A stretch of 64,000 bases of DNA, from contig VZRZ01004912.1 of assembly GCA_013398175.1 (NCBI GenBank), positions 130,463 through 194,462 of the forward strand, written 5' to 3'. The position numbers were made by a program, and so were the translations under genes. Source of the stretch: Climacteris rufus. Its lineage: Eukaryota; Chordata; Aves; Passeriformes; Climacteridae. The notes beneath the pieces were generated by a model. The model worked only from the letters and a program-made list of their open reading frames with translations. It had not been told where the DNA came from and made no database searches. Shown here piece by piece: positions 1 through 12,700 of the stretch. Numbering within the stretch: the first letter of the stretch is position 1; every line of letters starts with the position of its first letter.

Positions 1-2171
1 GAATGGGGGCTCTGGAGCCACAGGCAGTACTGAATTCACAGATATAAAGTTGTAGGATGTTTAAGGAGCCACCTACCAGTGTGATGTCTCGGGAAGCAGC
101 AGCTGCACTCATGTGTAAACTGGGCTGCCTGACAGAACTACTGCAGTCCAAGGCTCGAGCAAACGTGCCAACCGCACTACAACAGAGGAACAGGAGCAAC
201 AGTAAATACACAGAAAGATGTAATCTCTCTTTTTATTATCAGGCTATGTCATATCTATAAAAGTGTCCTTTTAAAAATGGAAGTCACATACTGTTACTCC
301 TAAGATTTCAGATCTTTGCTAATAAAGAACATCTTGATAAAGAAAAATGACTAAACACTGCAGCAGAAACTCTGACCTTCTGCCTCCAGAAGTAACAAAG
401 TACATATAAGAACAGCAGCTCAGAAACAAAATGTGCTCAGAGAATTCTAATGTGCCAACCTCTTAATGTATCAATTTTTTTACTAATTATGAAGTCAAAG
501 ATTCTACACAGTTCAGAGGTTAAAAGCGTGACTATTATTTCTAAAATTAAAAAGCTATATTAGTACTTAAAAAATTATAATTCAAATGAAAAAGGAGGTT
601 CACCATGTTCCCATGAGCAAATTAAAAATATTTTATTCCCTTCAGTAGTACGTCTACTATTTCTACTAGTGAGCCAAAAAAGGCATATTAGCTTAGTCTA
701 AGGTACCTCCAAAATCCTATTTTTGTCACAAGTTTTAAGCAGTAATGAAATACATAGATGTCTCAAGCTACTCTAATAAAAGCATTGTATTATTTAAATG
801 AACACATTTTTCTCCAAATTTTACTTTTTTCCCGCTTTTGTTGCTGAATTGTACATGGTGTCTATTATACTTATCAGAGTGACTGTTCTAAACTGTAAAC
901 CTTTCTTGGAAGTACATCTATATGTCATTCACATTGAAGGGAAAGATGCATAGAGAATTTGACTGGGCTCAGCATATCACACAGAAAATGAGCAAAGACA
1001 CAGTGACACAAAAGATTATCAACTAACAGATAAGAAGTTTCTCCAGTACCTGGAGTTGTATATGACTCTGGAAGTGCATTGTGTCACACTGATACCAGAA
1101 AAAACTATTTGTTGCAGTTATGACATAGCCTTTCTAAATTCAAAGACCTAATTATGTAGCATATGCAGTGCAATCCTCCAGTGCAGGGATTCAAGCCTCA
1201 CTCAGCAACCACATTTCACAAAACTTACAAGTGCAGTATTATACCAATGGTGAATGTCACTGACAGGTTAACACACATTACTGTGTCCTATAAATCTGAT
1301 ATTCAACAATAAAATAATGTGTATCAAGACTTAAACTCACTGAAGCGTATACCTGGTCATGGAGAAACTGATAATATTTGTGATTGCAATTTTATCTTGA
1401 ATCTCAAAAAATTTAATACTGAATGCATCCAGTACTTGATGCCAAAGTCTTACAAGACACAGTTAAGATTCAACAGCAATGATTCCCAGACTCCTGATAT
1501 GCACAGCTTAAATTTCTAAAGGCTGTGGAATACATAAGTGATATTCAAATATTGTTCCATGACCTTTGCTCCCTCTTTGCAGAGATGGCAAATATGTGAC
1601 AAGAACACACACACACATTCTATTTTTTTTCTTAAAGCTTGGCAGTACATAAAACAGTATTTGTCCACAAATCACTCCCAAGAATAAGGCTCTATTGTGA
1701 ACACATTTCCTGATAGTCAGTCAATCCCTTTCAACATGTTGACATTGATTATGGTTGTAGCTAAGCAGTCTTTCCCGTGATCCTTCTCTCCCTACTGTTC
1801 AAACCAGTGAATGTGGCAGGACTGCATTTCCTTTCTACTGCTACCTACTAACTTCTTATCTTCCATTGCATAATTAAAATTATTTTCTTTTGACCACATT
1901 TCTAAAATAAAACCAGAGTATGCTATGAACATTACAAAGAATGTTCTCACAGTTACTCTCCAGCAGATCAAACTTTTGAGGCTGACTTATTAGGTTGCCC
2001 ACTATGTAAAGTCAAAATTAAGACACACTATAAAGCTAGGTTTATTTTGAATAAGTGATAAAGAAGTAAAAACTGATGCACTAGTTAACATTGCTTCCAG
2101 TGCTATACTGAGTAGGAGAGGATTGCAACCATCAGAGAAATGTTGGGTGGGAGCTTGGGGTACGTGATTGC

Positions 2172-2304
2172 AAAACAAACTAATAATAAATAAAACATAC
2201 AAAGACAAAATAAAATAATAAAAACAATAGAATGAAACATAATAAAAACAACATCAAATAGAAAAATAAAATAATAAGAGCAAAACAAATAAATAAATAA
2301 TAAC
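2172..2304. repeat. A-rich AATA/AAAC low-complexity block
   Basis: About 130 bases made almost only of A with scattered T and C (AATAA, AAAAC, AAATA units), ending in a short run of AAAT units. A G-rich segment with a run of seven G follows at about 2326-2332. It reads as a degenerate microsatellite. Confidence 0.8.
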
Positions 2305-5300
2305 ATGCAGGCAGTGTGCCTTTTGGGGGGGCAGTGGGGACAGGACAGGGGATGGGAATGGAGATGGTACAGGACACAAATTGGGTGGTGCAATGGTGTG
2401 AGGTCTGTGCATGTCTGTTGGTCTCTTGAAGTCAAATTAACTCCCAGTTCTCCTTTCCCTAGAAACTTGTGAAAAGCAGTGAAATTCCAAATAAGTGTAG
2501 AAATTCTAAAGCATTTGGCTGTTAAGTAGTATCTAGGTTCAAAACTAAATAGTGATATACAGTGCTCTGTATAATCTAGCTATGCAATTCAGATCCAAAT
2601 TCAATATTAATTTTAGAAATCACTAAAATAGCTTAGTTTTTCTACTTTTCAGTAAAAAATACAGATAAGAGAAATATATTGATTCAAAGGCCAAAAACTA
2701 CCTTTGTCATATTTCCTTGCATGATTTTTTTCTAATTCCACCATTAAAAAATTGCTTAAAAAAAAGGAAAAAATAATTAACTAACCAATACCATTTCCAG
2801 AAAACACACTATTGTCTTTGTCTACCGCTACCAAAATAAAACTCAGTATTAAGCCAATGCAAGATGAACAGTCACACTCTAACCACTCACTTTTCTTAAC
2901 AAACTTTCAATATTAATGTCTTGTTAAGCTTGTAGAATTCAAAGAATAACTGTAAATAGTTAACTGAAATTATATTTGATTTAATAATAGCAATAATAAC
3001 CTCACAACCCAAAAAACCGTGCTCAGCAAGTTACTTACAAATGATTCAACATGCAATTAAAATACTTAGATTTCAAACAGAAACCAACACTCCCTACATT
3101 TTCCAAAATAAGCTAAAGACAAAAGTCACAGACAGTGAACTACGCAGAGAGATGGACAAGACAAACAACAGGTATCATCAGCAGAGAGATCGCTCTCTGC
3201 ATAGCCTGCATCAGCAAGCAGGTATAAGAGCTTTTAGGGTTAGACCAAATGATCCAGTGTTACCTTAATTAGGTTTTCCTTGGTTTAATTATCTTAAAGA
3301 CCAGAACCAAAACTGTTCTCTCAAGGATTCATAACAGATTGCAGCTGACAACCGTACAAACAAAACAAATGGATATAGTCCAGTGGCATGATTTAAGATT
3401 ATGGAATAAATCCACAAATTCAGAGAAACTCAACAAGGTCTATATCCAAAAAACCTGAGGGAGATGTCTAGGGCTGCTGTGCCTGTGTGCCCTACATTTA
3501 GGCAAAACTTCAGATTAGATTTTGAACATAAAAAATACATTGCTCCAAATTTCTTATAGCTCAAGTCTCAGACTTTGAAGGAAGTAATTGTTCAAATTTT
3601 TACATAAAATGAGTATTAGTGGTAGCCAATGAAATTAAGAAGTAAAACACAAGTTTGTCCCAACAAAATTCCAAAGATTCAGTGGCTCATCAGTAACTAG
3701 TTCTGAAAAGGGCTGTTATTTATCTGAGAAGATCTGGAACCACTGCAATTACACATCAGGATAAAAATAGCTTCTGCTTTCCCCGGGACAAACACCAGTC
3801 CAGCATCAAATCAGATCCAGAAAGTTCTGGATCCAGGCCAGTAACTCTCAATTTTCTTCTACCTTGTATTCTTGAAAATCCACTGAAACATACATCCTTC
3901 TTAATCTGGAGGTTTATTTTAAGATTGTTCACTTTTCTACGTTGTCTGTCTATTTCAGTGATACCAGGCAAGTAGTGGGTGTACTCTGGACAAAGCTCTT
4001 TGAAGTGAACCACATCTGTGCATCCATGAATCTGCAATTCCACATTTTTCCACAGATACTTGCAAACTAATGAATGAGACCTATGCCTCACCTCTGAGCT
4101 AATATTTTTGAGGAAAACAATTAAGTGATCTTTGGTGGTTTTCTGTATATTAGGAAAGCTTTATTTTCCTTCCTTTTACTCCAGTGTTCCTCTTCACTGT
4201 GAAATAGAAACAGTCCTAAAAGATGGCCTCTTGGATTGCTCTGAATTTTACAAACAGCCAATTAATATCTTATTGTTCTTCAAGAAACTGTTGCGAGACT
4301 TAAAATATTGAAAAGAAAAAGAAATTCTTCAGTGAAGTCACATGTAACCAGCACAATATTAATTTAAAGCTGAAAATATGCCTGAAATTTTTACTACTCA
4401 ATTTTGGAAAATCTGACCTTAAGAACATACCCAAAGTAAAATGATGCTGTTCCAACAGACACATTTTCTTTGCATTTCTAAGCAACTGCCTGTACAGTGC
4501 TGTGCTTCATTATTATCACTTCAGATATTTACAGAACAAAGGGAGATTACATGATAAACATGAAAAGTCACCTGCCACTATTCTTTTGCTGAAAGACCCT
4601 CAGAGTAAGGGTGGCATTATATATAAATGTGTGGTATGACCAACCTTCACTTTCATTACTATATGAATAGAAATGAAACATATGTTAAATATTTCTTATT
4701 CAACAGAAATAGAATCTGATACATAAAAGTAGTTTAATTCACAGGACACTATGTAAGTGATCATCTGTATGCCATCCTGCAATTTCACAGTCACAGAGGA
4801 GGAGATTTACAGCCCCTTAAATGCAGGTCCATGAAATCTCTGCTGCAGAAATTTATTCTTTATACTGCAATAGATCACAGTTGATAAAAAAGACACAAAA
4901 AGAAATTCAGCTCCAAGTCTGAATGAGTTCTTTTTGAATGAATTTGGGTCAAGAAGTACAGTAATACAAAATGCACAAAGGAATAAATATATATTAGCCA
5001 GGTGTGACAGACAGGCAGAAACACAGAATTTTTGATATGCCTAGTAAACTTGATGTGAACATATTTTTCCTTTTTATTGCCAAACCATCTGCCTACCGTT
5101 AGGTGCTGTAATTCACCTTGCTAGCAAATGTAGTTTTGCGAGGGCAGCATTGGCATCAAGATTTTTCACCATTTTTGCTGCATGCTTTTATGTTGCAATT
5201 CTGCCATTAAATTTAATTATCTCTTTAATGAACTCCAATTCCTTTTACTTCTCACCACCTAAAGAGAATCCAGAAGCATAGTAATACTAATGTCTTCAAA

Positions 5301-7323
5301 CCAATGTCTTTTATGTATTTATTTTCATTTATGAGCTTTGGGAATCTTGTCTGCTGCCACTGAGTACATTGAATTATTTCCCAAGAACAGAGCATTGCTG
5401 TTTGATCACACCTGTAACTGTTTTTACTTACTGTTCTCAGTTAATGAGTGAATTCTTTTCCTCAGTATGATGAAAGACACCTTGCCAGTTGAAGCAGCAT
5501 TGTGTTCCCTTCCTCAGTATAAGGTTAATTCATGAAATAAATATACATACAATTCTAAAACACCTCCAAATACACCAACATATCATGAGCACTTATAACT
5601 AAATCAAAACTAACCAATAGAAAATGAATACAATCACTGTCTTAGAGAAAAGGGAAAAGTGGGAACAACACAGAAAGGATCAAGCTCTAATTTAATATGA
5701 CAAGTATTTTTCCATTCTTCTGTGATTTTACATCAAGAAATAAGCAGGCATTCAAATAAAGAGAAATATGTAAGATAGAAGAATGTATTGCCATTTTAAC
5801 ATTATCAGAAATCAAAGTAGAAAATTTTAAGGCAGAGATGCAATGCTTCAAGGCTCTTTTGATCAGATTTCAAAACTCTGGTTTAGTTAGAAATAAGTTG
5901 GGACCACAAATGTCTGTAAAATTGCTTCATTTAGATAGAGATATGCTCTTTCCAGAAGACTATATTTACAATGTCTTAGATGAAGCAGAATAAAAGAACT
6001 CAGGTCTTAATGGTTTCACTGAACCATAAAGTACATAAACAGAACTAGAATGTATCAAAAATGTATCATGCAACGAACTGTAGACCAAATTAGCAGACAG
6101 AAAGAAAATAAAAGAAAAGGTTGTTTCTTTAGCTGCCAGCATCTGTCCATACCAGAGCCCACATCTCCTACCGCTTTGGAGACTGGGCGGGATAATAATT
6201 TTTGAGTCTGACAAACTGAAAAACAGACAGGGCTATTATGCTATACAGACAATAGGAAAGCTTTTATTTCCTGACACTATACAACTTGGAATAGAATTAG
6301 AAACAGGACGTAAGATCTGGCAACGAAATGAAGTACTCCCTGTATATTAGAAAGGATAAGAGGCTGATGAACTGATGACTGGAGGAAACAGGGTGCATCT
6401 ATATCAGTGATCTTCAGTTCAAATTAGAAATAGAGTTTCAAAGTCACTGTCCCCAGCATTTCTATCTTCTGCATAACCAGCAACAAAAAGTATCTCACAG
6501 CATACAAACTGGGTTTCTGTTAAAAGTAGTTCCACGTGCTCAGTGGTATTTAGTCCACAGGATATGATTGGAGTTAGACTTAAAATAAAATTGCTCAAAA
6601 TGTGCACGGTGTGGACACTACATCCACAGCACTAAACATTTGAATTCTACAAATCCACTTCTACTGTACTGAACTATTTGCTAATGTGGACAGATCCAAA
6701 CTGCTGTTGCAGCTTCTCAAACTCCTGTTCTTTGAAGCTAGCAGACACAGAAGAAACTTTGCCAACATATATGACAAAAAAAAAACATAGTTAATGAAGT
6801 TGTATTTTATTTGAATGGAGTGGAAAATATTGTTGCACTTTGCATTGCCACAGTACATACAGCCAAAAAACAACTCAAACCCAGAATACATTCATCTGAT
6901 GCCTGAAGCTTCTCCTAACAGATGTTTTTGCTAGCTCAAGCAGGAGTCCTTACCCAAATTATGCTTCAGTAGTAAGAATAAGGTACTTTCAAGATTTGTA
7001 TGTCAAGCAAGACTGTTTGGGCAGGCCAAGAATATGGATCCTTTCACTTTTTTCAAAATCTCCACCATTTTTTGGGCATTGTTACCTCTAATTTTTGGAT
7101 AGGATAGGCGTATTCTTCTACCTTTCCATCCAGGAAATTATTGCATACTATGGCTTAGTGAGAGGCTCAGACTGACCAGGCATATAAACCAAAAAAAAAA
7201 GTCCTCTCATTCCTGAGACAGTAAACAAGCCTTGTAAGACTGGCAAAGCTATGTGCCCAAGCTCAGATATAAACATAGTGGCAAATGGGCAACACAGATA
7301 AAAAGAGTATTTAAACACCTTGT

Positions 7324-7438
7324 AAAAAAAAAAAAAACAAACAAAACTAAACAAAAACATGCTCGTGTGATTGCAAAAACAAAAGCATTTAAGTTTCTTT
7401 CAACCAGATCAGAAGGAAAAAAAAAGAAAAAAAAGAGA
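7324..7438. repeat. Two poly(A)/A-rich tracts
   Basis: A run of 14 A at 7324-7337 continues into AAAC units to about 7358. A second A/G-rich purine tract lies at about 7411-7442. Both are A-rich on the plus strand, so they would be pyrimidine-rich in the MTA3 transcript. Confidence 0.75.
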
Positions 7439-9612
7439 AGAAATGCTCGATTCTTTCAATGCAGTATCTAAAAAGGATCACTTGAAAATGCTTTTAAAAT
7501 GTCAAACACGATGGTTTACACACTTAACCAAAATCACACCTGGGAAGGTATTTAGGAAAAGGTTCTTGTCATGTTTTCAAATTTGCAGAACTAAACATAA
7601 CCAGAGAAAGAACGTTCCAACTGGAAATCCAGCAGGCATAGTCAATGCCTAGTGAATTAGTGCAGTTAGGCCACAGCAGAGCTGTCTATAAGCACTGTTT
7701 GCCAGATCATAATACCAACTCCACTTCACTCCAGCAACTTTTAATGGTCCTACATAACAGTTCAGTATAAATTCTGCAAGCACACAACATACTCAATTGA
7801 AAGTTGCCACCAAATCATCACAAAACTACTTTTCCAGAAATTGTTGAAAATTTCTCAGGACATTGAGTGCACTGTGCATCCAGTGAATACAAATATACAA
7901 GAGCTTGGAAATAGTTTCTATCAGTTGAAAAGCAACTTAGAAAGATGAATGGAGTTCTGTGGAAGAACATCCACAAAGCTGCATTGGAGTAAACCTCATT
8001 ACAGATGGCCATTTCCCTACCACCAGACCTTGAATAGTTACAATTAGCCAGTCGTAATCCACCATAACACAAACTGTCTTTACAGAAATGTAGCAACTTA
8101 AAAAAAACACAGTCTTGGTCAGGGCACAGCATTGCAAAGGATGTCTTAACAGGAAGAGAGAAGCATATTCTTCTTTACATATTTAATTATTCTCTGTCAC
8201 TTCCCAGCAGACTGGTTACTGCTGCACTCCTCTGGGAACATTTTTGGCTCCACAGAATACTATTCCAGAGTGACTGGAATATAGGGAGTAGAGGAATTTA
8301 AAAGCAATGAATGAACTCTTCAAAAACCCACATAATCTTCATGCAGATTTTTTTTTAAGGGATCCCCATAATAGTCTGCCCATGCATGCCCAGGTATTAT
8401 ACTGCTGGTGAAGAAGTAGTTCTGTATCCTGGGTTCTGTTCTATGGAGCATCTACCAGGCATTGTAGATGCCTTCTGAACAGATGCATGGTAACACCTAA
8501 ATCCCTCTGGCCTGCTTGAAAATTCAGCAAGGACAGGCAAGTTTTAATACTGTATAGAAAGGATACACCACTACAAGTGGGAGAGTAAGAAAAAAAACAA
8601 GTGGATCAGCATCTTAACTGTAAACCAGTAAATTGGCAACCCATATTACCATACACATAAGCTGGAAAATATACAGCAACTTCTCCATTTCCTTCCTGAA
8701 ATGTTTTGTTCAAAAGGGAGAAAGAACAAAAACTAGAAACCATGTAAAATGATTATTTGCCTAAGAAGATTTGAGACTACACTCTGGAAGCAGGTTACAG
8801 AAAATACAGGGTGATTCAGGATAAAACGCTTATGTTAACTGTGACTAACAAGTCTGTGTTATCATTAGAGCAGTACCTTTGTATTGCATTTGTAAAAGTG
8901 ACTTACAGGACAGACAAAACTTGCTGTATCCTATGAATGTAGAACTGTCCTTCAGTAAGAAGTCTATAGATTTTTTGCAGGTGTGGTTTGTTGGCTTGTT
9001 TTTTTTTTAAGTAGAGAAAAATTTTTAAAGCCATTTATTAATTCAAAGCACTTTGATGTTCCTCTCATAAATCTGTATAATCATATTAATTTATAAAATT
9101 GAACTGACCTGATTTTTCACTAATGAAATGCATTACTTCAAAACTTTATTTCAACATTCATCTAAAATAATTGCACTGTGTATTATTCAGATTACATGCA
9201 AACTTGGCATGCTCTGCATCCATTTCCTTTGTTAGCATTTTCTTTAGTTCTACTCTTAACTTCTATTTTACACCATGAAATTCCAAGTACTGTAATACAA
9301 GACTGAATTATTAGCACTGAAATAATTTAATGTGAGGGGGAAACCCAACTGTTATCTACATTCAAAGTATCAGATGCTTCTATAACCTGAAATAAAGGGA
9401 GTGTAGCATTATTCCAAAACTCTTTTTCATTCTCCTGTTTTGGTAGCTTCAATAAATATACAAAGGGTTATGGTTTGATTGTCTCTTTTAGCTAACTGTG
9501 GGAAAGAGAAGGGCTCACAAAATGGCAAACAGATTGAGTAACATGATATAGGGGAAAAAATAGTCAGTAGAAAAAGGAAAAGGATTTTCTTATTAGAGGA
9601 TTTTAATCTTAC

Positions 9613-9715
9613 CGTGCTACAACTAAAAACTGGTCAATCTGACGGTCAGTAAGGGGGCTATCTGGATCCCATACTTTTACTTCCAGCTTTGCCTGTTCTC
9701 TGTCATCTAATTCTC
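9613..9715 (-). CDS. MTA3: MTA3 exon 7 (ELM2 domain)
   Basis: This 103-base exon completes the split Gly codon and reads ELDDREQAKLEVKVWDPDSP then LTDRQIDQFLVVA, ending with two bases of an Arg codon (about residues 167-201). VWDP.SPLTDRQIDQFLVVAR is the hallmark of the MTA ELM2 domain. The acceptor is TTTTGACAG and the donor ACG/GTAAGA. The next exon, expected to begin AVGTFARAL, was not found in the 9.6 kb to the left and so lies beyond the window. Remembered relatives have GESDE or GESDN where this exon has GELDD. Confidence 0.96.
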
Positions 9716-12700
9716 CTGTCAAAAGGTAGATGGGACAAAACACTTATTACTCACAATGTTTTTCTCTGTGTAGTTCTTGTACTACATTTAAAAGAGACAT
9801 TGTACATTTTTAAACATATATACATACACACACCCACAGAGTACTTAACAATCAGCAGTTATCCATTTAAATTCCATAATGCAGCATCACCAAAATAAAT
9901 GTCTTTCCTTAACATCAGCATTTCAGTTTAAGGAGATATTCTTAGGCAGCATAATTTCAATGAACCTTAATAAAACGTTATTATAAACTTGAAACCATAA
10001 CCTAAGTAACCACTGGTTTCCTTAAGCTGTTTGTCTACCATATCAAAGTTACCATTTCACTTAAGCCTTACTAAAATTAATTTTACACTTTACCAGCTTT
10101 AGCACTTAAATTCGATCCAATTTGTATTTTATGCCCCCAAAACACAAATCATTATGCAAAAATCGTGTCTACTACATTTAAACATTTTTTTACCTCTTCA
10201 GCCACTACATTATCTGTATTGGTAATATAAATCATGCTATTAAAATTGCAGTGTACATCAACTAGTTCTATCCTCTTATAAAGTGATATATAAGGCTACA
10301 CCACAAGAAAGTTACTATATCATCACAATTTTCCAACTTCATTTGTCTTAAGAGAACAATTTGTGTACATGCACATGGCCGAAACAATGGAGATGATTTC
10401 ACAAATTTAATTTGCCCTGTATTCATGATTACAAGAGTATGGCATTTGTACTGCTTGGAAGAACAGTGAAGTGTGAATTTGGTACAAGGATTCACATTCA
10501 TAAGGAAGCCTAGAATAACAAGGATAGAATAACACCAATAACTAGCCTAGAATAACACCAATAACTTCTTCTGTAAAATAAGAAACATTTCAGAGGCTGA
10601 TGGAGTAAGCAACACACATTCTACCAGTATGAGAAGATTTATCTGTGTGATGTAGCCAAGACATTTGTGGCCACAGCAGATGACAACAGTAAAGTCATAA
10701 TAATTGTCTTTCCCCGCTTTTCTAGAATACAAGTGTGTTCTTCCCTCAGTGAACATGTGAAAAACACTAATGTTTAGCTGGTTGCCAGTATTTGTCTGTG
10801 ACTTCTACAAGCTACTACAAGAATAAAAGCCTGTTGTCAGATACAGCCTTTCCACTCTCTTTGAAAATCTATGCTGTGTAGGTACCTCTCTGATCACACA
10901 GAAGATCACTTTAGTCTGTGGTATTTTTTATTACTTAATGAAAACAGCCAGTCTAAACATGCACAGTATCATCAAGACATGAAATAACCTGTACACTTAA
11001 AGAGTCTGGAAGCAGACTGCACACCAAGCACTGGCTCTTCTGAAATCACATCATATATGCTGAGTTTCTCTAGCACATTGATTCTGGAAGGAAATGAAAA
11101 TGTGGTATATATTTATCCCTACCAAACACACAAGTTAGAACTGCACCATTCTGTCTGGCTAATGTTTCAGGAACAAATTTCACAGTCACATTCTCAGAAA
11201 AACACAGTAAATTACTTTCTTCCAATGCACAAGCAATAAAGAATTGGCTGCCTAATGGGAATTCAGCTTCTGTTCAAGCTAATTCACATCCAGTACTGGA
11301 GACAAACTGTTAATTTCTGGCATCTTGGATAGGATTTTAGTTCTATAAACTTAGTCAATCGATTACACACCTGTCAATACATTCATTTCTTCCATCTGTG
11401 ACAGAAACATTGTGGGAGATAGTCTACATTTTATAAATAATCTCTGAGCACTTCATTTCAATCTGTTAATATATAGCTTCTAAATATCTTTAATGTTAGT
11501 TAACTGTTTCAGGAAATCATATTCTGGAGATCATAACAATAATCAGGTAGATTATACTTCTCACAAAGAGAAAACATCATACACACACAGCGCCAGTATT
11601 GAATCAAAACATGTCACTCTCCTGAATCAAGTTTGCAGAACAGAACAAAAAATTGCAATACTACAATTCTTACTTCAATTAGAGTCAATTAAACAACTGC
11701 TATTATAAAGTGTTGTTGTAACTCCTGATAAAGGTGAATCTGAAATATTGCCAAGTGGTATTTTATAATGGCAGTAGACATAAATAGGATACAAACAATG
11801 GAATATCTATACCAAAAGACTCTAAAAACATATAGCAATTGCAATATTAAATATCACTGCAACAATGGTAGACAGAAATTTCCAGAAAATAAGCGGTGTC
11901 TGCCAAATTTCACTTTAAGAAGATACTTGATTCCAAATTTTCCACTTAAATGGCAGAATATTATCACTTAAAGAGGAAAAGTAACCTAAACAGATCAAAT
12001 CATGGAGGCAGTCAAGCAGTGCTGTAGAAATGTTTGAAAAGTTCATTTCAGGAATAAATATTTTGTCAACTTTCTCTGCGTATGCTGAAAGAATCAGTAT
12101 AGGAGGATCACATAAGATAAAGAGGTCTTCTTTCAAAATAATAATTATAAACCCTCTCCATTTCACTTGAGTTGTAGATCCTTAGCAGATCATACCTGTG
12201 CCACATACTACAGGATTTTTAATGTAACACACCACTTTAAAACTAAGATGCAATTTCTCTGTTAACACATCAACATTTATCTTCTACAGCAGTGAATTTG
12301 ACAGTGAAGTATAAGACATTCAAACTGAACAGATGATAAAGTTTTCATGGTATTAACCCCTTATATTGCAAAACCCAGGTCATAAAGGAATGGGGAATTT
12401 AGACTTTTAATATTTTCAGTGCATATGAGAAGTTCAGGTTTATAAGTGTCACTTTCCCTCACCACCACCAGCACACCAATTACAGCTTCTGAGAAGTACT
12501 AGGCAATTTTTTTTAATAGCTGCTATGATATACCAGTACATTCAACTTATTTTATTTTAAGCACTGTTTATAATTTTATTATAGCTAGTCTAACCCTGAC
12601 AACTCATTTTACTGGAAAATATTAGTAGATGGCCAGAAATAAGCCTGGTTTACTCGTCATCAATCATTCAATGCTTTGCTTCTCATGGAGCTTTTCTAAT

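Larger units (their letters stand above)
1..9612 (-). other. MTA3: MTA3 intron 7 (partial)
   Basis: AT-rich intronic sequence that runs off the left edge. I searched for the expected next exon (rest of ELM2, AVGTFARALDC...) on the minus strand and saw nothing matching. The region holds an A-rich low-complexity block at 2172-2304 followed by a short G-rich stretch (about 2321-2360), and A-rich runs at 7324-7337 and 7412-7438. The rest, including several ORFs of 60-111 codons, shows nothing recognisable. Confidence 0.85.

Noticed and set aside
3756..4091. Minus-strand open frame of 111 codons in intron 7
   Set aside because: Considered as a possible next MTA3 exon, but it has no ELM2 or SANT residues and lacks the expected AVGTFARAL start.
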